Below the pieces are notes generated by a model that searched no databases, was not told where the DNA came from, and saw nothing but the letters and a program-made list of their open reading frames with translations. A program made the position numbers and the translations under genes. A DNA stretch of 12,344 nucleotides, taken from an uncultured Oscillospiraceae bacterium. GTDB lineage: Bacteria; Bacillota; Clostridia; Oscillospirales; Oscillospiraceae. Each line of letters begins with the position of its first letter. The first letter of the stretch is position 1. The DNA is taken from positions 1 through 12,344 of the forward strand of contig CAJUKT010000054.1 in the NCBI GenBank assembly GCA_910587255.1, in the 5' to 3' direction. Shown in pieces: positions 5,730 to 12,069 of this stretch.

Positions 5730-8700
5730 TTACTTGACCTCCTTCTTCTTGCCGTCCTTGACCAGGGCAATCCCGTAAAGCGCCACGGACGCCGCCGTCA
5801 GCACGCCCAGGCCAATTTGCAGCCCGGTCAGGGCGGTCCGCCACAACGGTGTCACGGATACGATGGTCGTGTTGGAGTCCAGCCCATTGATGAGGTTGGT
5901 TTTCGTTTCGGCATAAATCTGGTGCTTCACCGCGGTACGCAGGGCGCTGAGCAGGTTGCCGTCGTCGTGCTCTGTGATTTTGGCGTAGATCACCGCGTCG
6001 CTGGTGCCGCCCGCGTCATAGGTGCCGCTGTTGCCATTTGCCACGGTGGGGGCAGAGCCGCCGGGGCCACCGCCCGGTCCGCCAGGACCGCCGTCCGGGC
6101 CGCCAGGGCCGCCCTCACCGCCGGGACCACCGGGAGGAGGCCCAAAGCCCGCCATATCCCAGCACCAGTAGTCCAGACCGTTGGTGATGTTCTCCGCGTA
6201 GTGGGTCTTGTAGTTCATGCCCACCACCGCGTCGGAACAGACCACGCCTTTGAAGTCCCACTCGCCCCGGAGCAGATCGTTGAGTACCGCCCCGCAGGAG
6301 CCGCCGTAGGTCAGGCCCACCCGGTTGAAGGCGGTCATCACCCCCAGGCATCCGGCCTTGCTGTACGCGCCCTCGAAGGCCCGCATATAGATCTCGCGGA
6401 TGGTCTGCTCGTTGGCGAAGGTGGCGATGCTCTCCCGGCGGTACTCCTGATCGTTCAGGGTTAGATGCTTGTAGCCCAGGATCACGCCGTATTTCTGACA
6501 GTTTTCCGTCATAAGCTGGCCGATGTAGTAATCCAAGGTGGCATCCTCGGAATAGTAGGCGTTGTTGCGCCCGCAGTATTGAGTGCGGTGGAAGTTGGGC
6601 CCGCCGGACCAAATCTCGGTGCAGCCCATGAAAATGCCCTCATTGCCGGTGAGCGCGGCACGGGCCGCGATGCGCTCCCTGTCAAAGGTAGCCGCCATCA
6701 GAGGGGAGGAGGGCCACACAATGCCGGACTTATCGTTGGCCTTGAAATGGACCTGCTCCAGGCAGTCCATATCGTCGCCCCGGTAGGAGGCGGGCAGGCC
6801 CACGCTGGTCAGCTCAACCGAACCGTTCTGATCCGGGAGAATGGAACACATCTCCTCGATGGTCAGTTGGTCGATAAAGGTCTCCCACAAGGGATCATTG
6901 TAGTCCACGTCCTTCATGTCCACAAAGGTGAGGCCAGAGCTGACCCCCTGGGTGAAGCTGTTGACGGAGGGAGAATCGGCGGGTTTGGAATAATTTTGGT
7001 CATCCAGCTCCACCATCATTTCCTGGGTGGCGGTGATGGCGATGGGGACGGGATAGGTTCCCTCCCAGTCGCTGCGGGAGAGATAGGTCACTGTGTTGTC
7101 GATCCAGTGGTTCACATCGGCGCTGTCGAACAGATTGGTCACCGCCGCGCCGTTGTTGCGGGAGCGGCTGTAGGTCTCCGCGTCCAGGGAATCCTGATTC
7201 CAGGTGTAGGTCTTGGCCGGGTCGCCGGAGGCGGAATTGCCCAGCACGTCCACCATGCCGGAGACCCCTTTGGCCGCCAGGATGTTGTTCAGCGCGTCAT
7301 GGGCATCGTCGCCGATGGAGAGGTAGTAGTCACCGGCACTGAGGATATAGGTCTTGGCCTTGGTGTAGTCGTAGCTGGCCAGCAGATAGCGCTCCACTTC
7401 GATCTCCAGGGTCTCAGAGGCACCCGGTTCCAGCAGGCCGGTCTTGTCGAAGGCCGCCAGCTGCACCGCCGCCTTCTCCACCTGGTTGGCCTTCTCATAA
7501 TCGCCGTAGGGAGTCTGGGCGTAGACCTGTACCACGCTCTTTCCGGCGGTATCACCAGTGTTGGTCACCGTCACCTTCACGGTATAGGTGTCGGTGTCCT
7601 CGTGGTAGGTCACGCTGTCCAGCTTCTGCTCGAAAGTGGTGTAGCTCAGGCCGTAGCCGAAGGGGTAGCTCACCTCATCGGTATAGCTCCACGCCCCGCC
7701 GTTGGAGGCCCCGGCGGCAGAGGAGGCGTTTCCCTGTCCCAGAACGGTATCCTCGTAGCGGGTCTCGTAGTACTTGTACCCCACGTAGATGCCCTCGGCG
7801 TAGATCATGTAATAGGACACATACTTGGCGTCGTCCGCGCAGTAGGCCGTCACCTCGTCCAGATTGGTCCACTCATAGGTGTTGGTGTTGGCGTTGACAA
7901 TGGCGGGGGCGGACAGGGAGTTCACCGCGTAGGTGTCGGGCAGCTTGCCGGAGGGGCTGACCTTGCCGGTGAGCACGTTGGCCACGCCGGTGAAGCCCAC
8001 GATGCCCGGGGTGCCGATCCACAGGCAGGCGTCCACGCCATAGTCGTCCAGCCACCCCAGCTCAATGGCATAGTTGGAGTTGATGAGGACAATGATTTTG
8101 CTGAGATTCCCCGCCGCCTTTTCCGCTTTGAGCATGGACATCATGTCCAGCTCGCTGCGGCTCATGGCCAGCTGGCTGATTCCCTCGCTGGTTTTCAAAA
8201 CAACGTCACAGTCCTCGCTGGCCTCACGGGTCAGCAGGACAATGGCGGCATCCCCTTTCCAGCTCTGCTTCAGGGCGTCCGTGTAGAGGCTGGCGGGGGC
8301 CTCGCCAATCACAGGGTCGGTGACGCTCTTCACCCGGCTGACCCCGCTGTTCTCATAGGCGGAGATCAGGTCCTGGTTCACGTCATAAACCGCCTTCATG
8401 GCCCCCACATAGGTGACCAGCTCCTGCATGGAATTGCCGGTGCTGTGGTAGCTGTAGTTGGGGTTGACGGTGTTGTTGCCGAACAGGGACACGCCGCTCC
8501 CCTCGGCCAGGGGCAGGGCGTTGTTGTCGTTTTTCAGCAGGACAACGCCGTCCTCTGTCTCACCGATTGCCTCCCGGGCAGCGTCGGCCTCCAGCTGTTC
8601 CAGCGCCGACACATCGTAGATATCGGCGCCATAATCGCTCTTGTAGTAGTTGGTGTCCTGGTTGGACGCCTCGCCTTTGATCACCTTACTGGTGGAAACC

Positions 8701-8825
8701 CCCAGCACAGTGTTGATGCGTCCGGCGTAGCTGTTGGCGATGCCGCTGCCAAACGATACCACGATCAGCAGAAAGGCCAGCACAGCCGACAGCCCGCGGA
8801 GCACTTCTTTTTTGATTCTGCCCAC
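5730..8825 (-). CDS. Membrane-anchored GH3 glycosidase with swapped domain order
   Basis: A 1031-residue GH3 glycoside hydrolase, probably beta-glucosidase-like, acting outside the cell. Start is GTG with GAGGAGGAG 6-7 bases upstream. An N-terminal hydrophobic segment (about 11-31) is a signal or anchor. Domain order is reversed: GH3 C-terminal alpha/beta domain first (about 80-300; VVLLKNDNNALPL, LLPDTYA-like end), then FnIII-like domain (about 400-505), then the TIM-barrel domain (about 645-985). Barrel motifs include YRGDDMD (681-687), YKH (785-787) and CSDAVVG with D865 as expected nucleophile. A 30-residue Gly/Pro-rich run (895-924) interrupts the barrel near its end. A C-terminal transmembrane helix (about 1000-1022) ends in KDGKKKEVK inside. 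Reversed GH3 enzymes are known in Ruminococcus and Butyrivibrio. Substrate not predictable; SDA in place of the usual SDW is notable. Confidence 0.9.
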   Translation of the reverse strand: MGRIKKEVLRGLSAVLAFLLIVVSFGSGIANSYAGRINTVLGVSTSKVIKGEASNQDTNYYKSDYGADIYDVSALEQLEADAAREAIGETEDGVVLLKNDNNALPLAEGSGVSLFGNNTVNPNYSYHSTGNSMQELVTYVGAMKAVYDVNQDLISAYENSGVSRVKSVTDPVIGEAPASLYTDALKQSWKGDAAIVLLTREASEDCDVVLKTSEGISQLAMSRSELDMMSMLKAEKAAGNLSKIIVLINSNYAIELGWLDDYGVDACLWIGTPGIVGFTGVANVLTGKVSPSGKLPDTYAVNSLSAPAIVNANTNTYEWTNLDEVTAYCADDAKYVSYYMIYAEGIYVGYKYYETRYEDTVLGQGNASSAAGASNGGAWSYTDEVSYPFGYGLSYTTFEQKLDSVTYHEDTDTYTVKVTVTNTGDTAGKSVVQVYAQTPYGDYEKANQVEKAAVQLAAFDKTGLLEPGASETLEIEVERYLLASYDYTKAKTYILSAGDYYLSIGDDAHDALNNILAAKGVSGMVDVLGNSASGDPAKTYTWNQDSLDAETYSRSRNNGAAVTNLFDSADVNHWIDNTVTYLSRSDWEGTYPVPIAITATQEMMVELDDQNYSKPADSPSVNSFTQGVSSGLTFVDMKDVDYNDPLWETFIDQLTIEEMCSILPDQNGSVELTSVGLPASYRGDDMDCLEQVHFKANDKSGIVWPSSPLMAATFDRERIAARAALTGNEGIFMGCTEIWSGGPNFHRTQYCGRNNAYYSEDATLDYYIGQLMTENCQKYGVILGYKHLTLNDQEYRRESIATFANEQTIREIYMRAFEGAYSKAGCLGVMTAFNRVGLTYGGSCGAVLNDLLRGEWDFKGVVCSDAVVGMNYKTHYAENITNGLDYWCWDMAGFGPPPGGPGGEGGPGGPDGGPGGPGGGPGGSAPTVANGNSGTYDAGGTSDAVIYAKITEHDDGNLLSALRTAVKHQIYAETKTNLINGLDSNTTIVSVTPLWRTALTGLQIGLGVLTAASVALYGIALVKDGKKKEVK

Positions 8826-8878
8826 GTTTTCTCCTCCTCATCTAAATGTGTTCTGCTATGGCCGCAGGTGATAAGGAG

Positions 8879-8907
8879 ATTATATCAGGCAAAATAGGCT
8901 GTGAGCA
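8879..8907 (-). promoter_or_regulatory. Promoter of the GH3 unit
   Basis: On the minus strand TATAAT (8879-8884) is perfect and preceded by TGA, an extended -10. The -35 at 17 bases is weak (TGCTCA, 8902-8907). The start point would be near 8872, about 47 bases before the GTG. A weak -35 with a strong extended -10 fits an activator-dependent or constitutive extended -10 promoter. Confidence 0.65.
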
Positions 8908-9078
8908 TTTGGGGGACAAATCGCCGCGTCCGGCGGCTAAATGCCTTTCTGGACGTGCAAAGCGGTCGCCTAAACGGGACAAGCGGAAGCGCGCCTATGA
9001 CCAGCCGTCCACATCCAAGGGAATCACCGCATATCGGTGTTATTACCCAAGATTCCTATTCGCTTTGGCCTGCTATAA

Positions 9079-9104
9079 ATTGCACCAGTGTCTACAAAGA
9101 GAAC
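9079..9104. repeat. 26-bp dispersed repeat, copy 2
   Basis: This copy matches 515-540 with one mismatch and sits 22 bases downstream of the DUF6076-like gene's stop. The minus-strand sense begins GTTCTCTTTGTAGACA. The bases on either side do not match the other copy. Confidence 0.65.
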
Positions 9105-9126
9105 ACGGCTACATTCCCAGGAAATT

Positions 9127-9879
9127 CTATCGGTCATTCAGCTTCTCCTTGAGCTGATTGATAATTGCCATCTGCACCGTTTCGTCCGGCGTCAGCTCCA
9201 GCTTCTGAATCGCGTCATCCCGTTCCCTCGCCGCCTGCTCCGCCCAAACCTTGAACTCCTCCCGGCTCATGTTCCCCTTCATGAACCGGGCGTAGTATTT
9301 CTTGTACGCCCGCTTATACAGCTTCCAGGTGTCCTCGTCCTGGATCTTTTTCTCAAAGACCGCCCGAGCCCCCATCAACCTGCAGGTCCGCTCCGCCTCG
9401 CCGGGGGCCACGCGCTCACAGTACAGGGACCGCTCCCCCTGCTCGTGGAAAAACCACTTCCCGCATAGGCGGCACTGGCGCGGCGCGTTGCCGTGCAGGA
9501 TGGCCTTCCCCAGTTCTACATAGAGGAAATCCCGCAGCGTGGGAAACGTGTACCGCTCCACCAGCACGGCGGACTTTGGCTGGATGTGATAGCCATAATT
9601 CAGCGTACACGCCGCTGAACTCGCCTTCAACTGGTGCCCCATCTCGTCCGTGATCTCCCCCAGATCGATGTACGGCTGGAGGTAGTTGCCGAACACCTTC
9701 AGGTACAGCTCCAGATCCCCCAGCAAGGTCTCCCTGTCCTCCCCAGGGTCCGCAAAATCCTCACCGTCAAAAAAAGCCGTCACCGCCTCGCCAAATCGGA
9801 ATGGCCCTTGATCTCCGATCCAGTATTTCGTGTTGCCAAAGTCCGCGGCCAGCGGGAATGTCAGTTTTGGAAATCCCAT
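9127..9879 (-). CDS. DUF6076-like Cys4 protein
   Basis: A 250-residue cytoplasmic protein resembling DUF6076 members found in Clostridia mobile elements. The N-terminal half (1-115) has no motif I recognise. A Cys4 zinc-ribbon-like unit follows: C136-x2-C139 in CRLCGKWFF, C154 in LYCERV and C166 in RTCRLMGA. A long charged helical region (about 180-250) ends the protein. The residue pattern suggests nucleic-acid or protein binding, not catalysis. ATG 9879 is preferred to ATG 9885 because AGGAGA is 8 bases before it and only 2 before the other. It is divergent from the excisionase-like operon and shares the 9886-10239 control region with it. The function is unknown. Confidence 0.8.
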   Translation of the reverse strand: MGFPKLTFPLAADFGNTKYWIGDQGPFRFGEAVTAFFDGEDFADPGEDRETLLGDLELYLKVFGNYLQPYIDLGEITDEMGHQLKASSAACTLNYGYHIQPKSAVLVERYTFPTLRDFLYVELGKAILHGNAPRQCRLCGKWFFHEQGERSLYCERVAPGEAERTCRLMGARAVFEKKIQDEDTWKLYKRAYKKYYARFMKGNMSREEFKVWAEQAARERDDAIQKLELTPDETVQMAIINQLKEKLNDR

Positions 9880-9927
9880 AATCATCGTCTCCTCTCGGAT
9901 AATAGACTATTGGTTTTAAAAAGGCTG

Positions 9928-9956
9928 TTGACAACCCTCTTAGATTATGTTACCAT
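9928..9956 (+). promoter_or_regulatory. Promoter of the excisionase-like operon
   Basis: TTGACA (9928-9933) is perfect. TACCAT at 9951-9956, 17 bases on, matches the -10 at four of six. The -35 lies in the palindrome GTTGACAAC, which offers TTGTCA on the other strand, so the opposing gene may use an overlapping -35. The leader would be about 275 bases. Confidence 0.6.
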
Positions 9957-10076
9957 TGGGATGGCCCAAAATAGACTATAGCCTATATCCATACAAATGT
10001 CAATAGCCTTGCTAAGATTTTGGGCCGACCGCACCTCGACAACTGAACACCCACCGCCGAAGATCATACTCCCTGG

Positions 10077-10235
10077 GTGAAGTACCGCCAAGACCTCCTC
10101 ATGGAGCGAGCGTACCAGCAGGGTGAAAACGTCCCAGTGAGATTCTGGGGTTGGAACGGGTACGGCGCATGGCCAGCAAGAGCAGATGGAATCCACTCCC
10201 CCCTCCATCTGCACCCAAATTCTTTGAAAGGATAA
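10077..10235 (+). CDS. Possible small ORF before the excisionase-like gene
   Basis: A frame opens after TGA 10044-10046 and ends at TAA 10233-10235, four bases before the next GTG. With GTG 10077 it gives 52 residues; with ATG 10101, 44. The peptide contains GENVPVRFWGWNGYGAW. For coding: the tight spacing to the next start, and that gene's ribosome binding site (AAAGGA) lies in its last codons. Against: no ribosome binding site before either start, and a 9-bp hairpin lies inside the frame. No family is recognised. Confidence 0.25.
   Translation: MKYRQDLLMERAYQQGENVPVRFWGWNGYGAWPARADGIHSPLHLHPNSLKG
10182..10212 (+). repeat. Hairpin in the excisionase leader
   Basis: GCAGATGGA (10182-10190) pairs exactly with TCCATCTGC (10204-10212), 13-nt loop. 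It ends 14 bases before the AAAGGA ribosome binding site of the next gene, so it could affect translation or be an operator. Confidence 0.55.
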
Positions 10236-10239
10236 GCAA

Positions 10240-10455
10240 GTGAAAATTTCTGAGTACAAAAGTTATGACGATCTGCCGCTGTTCCTCAACGCGGCAACCG
10301 TAGCCAAGGTACTGGGCATCGCTCCGTCCAGCAGCTACGAATTGATGCACGAAGCGGACTTCCCGGTTCTGAAAATTGGCAACCGGCTGGTCATCCCAAA
10401 AGAAAAGTTCATCCAGTGGGTCGAGCAGCACACACAGGGAGGTGCTGCTCAATGA
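10240..10455 (+). CDS. Excisionase-like small HTH protein
   Basis: A 71-residue protein of the excisionase/MerR-like winged-helix type. FLNAATVAKVLGIAPSSSYELM (about 15-36) is the helix-turn-helix, and FPVLKIGNRLVIPKEKFIQWVEQH (about 41-64) is the wing and final helix; the RxxIPKxxFxxW pattern is diagnostic. Such proteins bend DNA at attachment sites to favour excision, or act as small regulators. Start is GTG 10240, with AAAGGA (10227-10232) seven bases before it. Its stop overlaps the next gene's start (ATGA at 10452-10455), giving translational coupling. Whether it works with the integrase at 951-2105 is inference, since the two are 8 kb apart in this window. Confidence 0.8.
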   Translation: MKISEYKSYDDLPLFLNAATVAKVLGIAPSSSYELMHEADFPVLKIGNRLVIPKEKFIQWVEQHTQGGAAQ

Positions 10456-11156
10456 GGAAATGCCACATCCCCTTTGGCTGGCCTCGGCGTGACCCTCGCC
10501 ATTCCCGCTTCCCGATCCCCAACGCTGTGTGGTCGCATCGGCTCAAGCCTATCGCGTTCGTGATCCTGTCCTACCTCTGCTGCCAGCACTCCCATGGCGG
10601 TACAAATCTATCTCCGAAGCTGGTTGCGAAGGGCATTCACAAGTCAGAAAGTACTGTGAGAAAGCGCCTGTCTGTCTTGCGAGACACAGGGTTGATCACA
10701 GAAGAATGCTCCCTCACCGCTGAATTTTCCTCTGCCGATGGCGGGAAGTTTTTCACTCTTCCCAATGAAATTTTCCTGCTGAACCTTCCGCCCTCTGCAT
10801 TTATGGTACACGCTTATCTGCTGCTGATCGAGGATCGCAAAACGCACACTTGCCACCCCAGCTACAGCACCATCGCTACCGCCACGGGGATGTCCAGGAA
10901 CACCGTGATAAATTCCATCGGTGTCCTCCTGGACAAACACCTCATCGCGGTGGAGCGCACCAGCTACCTTGACGACCGAGGTCTGAAGTGGAACGGCAAC
11001 AATCTCTACACCATCCTTCCAACACAGAAAGCAGTAGAAGCGTTCCATCAGCGTCAGCTCTGCCACTTGGAGCTGGAGGCCCAGCGCAGGGAGCTCCGCA
11101 GACGGCAGAATTGTCAGACCCACCGGGCAACTGCCTCCGTTTCTGCCCGTCCATGA
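10452..11156 (+). CDS. Protein with two winged-helix domains, replication/mobilization backbone
   Basis: A 234-residue cytoplasmic DNA-binding protein. An N-terminal winged helix lies at about 30-85 (LKPIAFVILSYL, LSPKLVAKGIHKSESTVRKRLSVLRDTGLI). A second HTH_36-type winged helix lies at about 115-188 (HPSYSTIATATGMSRNTVINSIGVLLDKHLI). The tail (about 195-222) is Arg/Glu/Gln rich and probably a charged helix. ATG 10452 is chosen for its ATGA overlap with the excisionase-like gene; the frame is open farther upstream but only inside that gene. Paired winged helices are found in replication initiators and in regulators of mobile elements. The position just before an oriT-like region and mobC fits either role. 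The product is usually annotated only as an HTH protein. Confidence 0.8.
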   Translation: MRKCHIPFGWPRRDPRHSRFPIPNAVWSHRLKPIAFVILSYLCCQHSHGGTNLSPKLVAKGIHKSESTVRKRLSVLRDTGLITEECSLTAEFSSADGGKFFTLPNEIFLLNLPPSAFMVHAYLLLIEDRKTHTCHPSYSTIATATGMSRNTVINSIGVLLDKHLIAVERTSYLDDRGLKWNGNNLYTILPTQKAVEAFHQRQLCHLELEAQRRELRRRQNCQTHRATASVSARP

Positions 11157-11166
11157 ATTATCGAAC

Positions 11167-11240
11167 CGCATTCTGAGCACCCGTATTCCCCGTTAAAATG
11201 GGTCGCCCCGTGTTTCGCGTTTTGAGCCCCCGTGTTGCCC
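11167..11240 (-). repeat. Two 25-bp direct repeats differing only at every third base
   Basis: Copies 11167-11191 and 11216-11240 differ at five places, all in the same phase modulo three. On the minus strand both read as GNTGAQNA, with every change synonymous. The offset is 49 bases, so the two copies are in different frames; one extra G in the GGGG run at 11188-11191 would explain this. A more divergent relative lies at about 11282-11315. Confidence 0.6.
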
Positions 11241-11630
11241 TCCCCATAGCCGGGTAGCATCCATACCCCTCCCAGCACCACAAAACGCGGCGTTGACCCC
11301 CGTGTGGCCCGCTGTGGCCGAGCGTAGGAGAGTCCCCGAGATTGGGCTTGCACACAATCTCAAAATCAGCCACGGCCAACCCGTCACTTTTTCGCCCGGT
11401 TTTTAGGGCAACCCAGCCGTTCGATTTTTGCGCTGGATAAATCTCCCTCACCGCTCCCCGCAGTGTGGACAGCCCCGCCGCAGTACCGTAGGAGCACCTG
11501 CTATGGCAACGCAGAAGCGCCCTGTTGGGGCGGATGCCTACCCTTCTGGGTAGGGCAAGCATCGCGTCCGGCTATACGCCGCCCGCACTCGCCGGGGCGC
11601 TGCCCCGGCACCCCCTACCCCTCAAGGGGC

Positions 11631-11665
11631 CCCCATCGAAGCCCAGCGCAGCGGGTTCGATGGGG
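11631..11665. repeat. Perfect 10-bp inverted repeat near mobC
   Basis: CCCCATCGAA and TTCGATGGGG are exact reverse complements and extend by CCC/GGG past one bulged G, leaving loop AGCGCAGC. It lies 90 bases before mobC and is the strongest single hairpin in the oriT-like region, so a candidate relaxosome binding site or transcription stop. Confidence 0.6.
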
Positions 11666-11754
11666 AGAGGAGGCGCAGCGAAATGAGCGAGCCCCGCCGC
11701 TTGCGGCGAGGCGAGGGATATACAGCTTGCGCCGACGAGGGAGAAAGGAGTTTA

Positions 11755-12069
11755 ATGCAGAAGAAAAAGACCGAAATTATCACCGCCAAGATGACACCGG
11801 CAGACAAAAAGGCCATCCAACAACGGGCCAAGGCCGCTGGCATGACCGTCACGAATTACCTCACCACCTGCGCTCTCGGCAAAGAAATCGTGCGGGTGGA
11901 TGGGCTGGACAATCTGCTCTCTGAGCTGAAAGCCCAGGGCCGCAACCTCAACCAGCTCACCACCCTTGTCAACATGGGGCGGATCACTGTCCTACGCGGC
12001 GATGACCTCGTCCAAGAGTACTCCCGACTATGTGACACACTGGCCACGTTAATCCGTGAGGTGCGCTGA
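11755..12069 (+). CDS. mobC: MobC-type relaxosome accessory protein
   Basis: A 104-residue cytoplasmic protein of the MobC/ribbon-helix-helix type. The N-terminus (EIITAKMTPADKKAIQQRAKAAGMTVTNYLTTCALGK, about 7-43) has the beta strand and two helices of RHH proteins. The C-terminal part has QGRNLNQLTTLVN (61-73), the GxNLNQL signature of MobC. It binds oriT and helps the relaxase nick DNA for transfer. ATG 11755 is chosen over an upstream in-frame ATG 11683 because GAGAAAGGAG (11741-11750) lies just before it and the upstream extension reads through the hairpin region. Its TGA shares one base with the relaxase ATG, so the two are coupled. Confidence 0.88.
   Translation: MQKKKTEIITAKMTPADKKAIQQRAKAAGMTVTNYLTTCALGKEIVRVDGLDNLLSELKAQGRNLNQLTTLVNMGRITVLRGDDLVQEYSRLCDTLATLIREVR

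Larger units (their letters stand above)
8826..9126. other. Intergenic region upstream of the GH3 gene
   Basis: It holds the GH3 promoter (8879-8907), a small CGCCG/CGGCG hairpin (8922-8926 with 8931-8935), a short CACCG/CGGTG hairpin near 9026-9040, and the second copy of the 26-bp repeat (9079-9104), 22 bases from the stop of the DUF6076-like gene. I see no gene or terminator in the rest. Confidence 0.5.
9886..10239. promoter_or_regulatory. Divergent control region between DUF6076-like and excisionase-like genes
   Basis: It is AT-rich at its left end. The odd palindrome ATAGACTAT occurs twice (9902-9910, 9971-9979), on either side of the promoter at 9928-9956, and is a candidate operator. 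GCCCAAAAT/ATTTTGGGC (9964-9972 with 10017-10025) forms a perfect wide inverted repeat. A 9-bp hairpin (10182-10190 with 10204-10212) lies just before the excisionase ribosome binding site. A possible 52-codon frame (10077-10235) is listed separately. Confidence 0.5.
11157..11754. other. Hairpin-rich oriT-like region before mobC
   Basis: A 598-bp stretch without a confident gene and packed with inverted repeats. GAGATTG/CAATCTC lies at 11338-11344 with 11355-11361. TGCCTACCC/GGGTAGGGCA lies at 11535-11543 with 11548-11557 (one bulge). GCCGGGGC/GCCCCGGC is at 11591-11609, CCCC/GGGG at 11618-11629, CCCCATCGAA/TTCGATGGGG at 11631-11640 with 11656-11665, and CGCCGC/GCGGCG at 11695-11708. A transfer origin normally lies just upstream of mobC and relaxase genes and contains such hairpins beside the nick site, so oriT is likely here; the nick cannot be placed. 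The left third has degenerate repeats (11167-11191, 11216-11240, and a weaker one near 11282-11315). A minus-strand frame (11158-11562, 134 codons) is open but lacks a ribosome binding site. Confidence 0.6.

Noticed and set aside
5313..6464. 383-codon plus-strand frame opposite the GH3 end and the membrane protein gene
   Set aside because: Antisense shadow rich in Gln/Gly/His with no recognisable domain or start signal.
6465..8897. 810-codon plus-strand frame opposite the GH3 gene
   Set aside because: It is low-complexity His/Gly/Val-rich antisense of the GH3 gene, typical of high-GC codon shadowing; the minus-strand product has clear domains, promoter and ribosome binding site.
9071..9079. 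TGC-TATAAA, an extended -10-like sequence on the plus strand
   Set aside because: No -35 is present at 16-18 bases and no plus-strand gene follows.
11158..11562. 134-codon minus-strand frame in the oriT-like region
   Set aside because: Not called as a gene because there is no ribosome binding site and it crosses strong hairpins; the possible coding signal in its 3' part is reported as a finding instead.
11157..11754. CRISPR-like or iteron array in the repeat-rich intergenic region
   Set aside because: Repeats are few, degenerate and unevenly spaced; there are no regular spacers and no cas genes.
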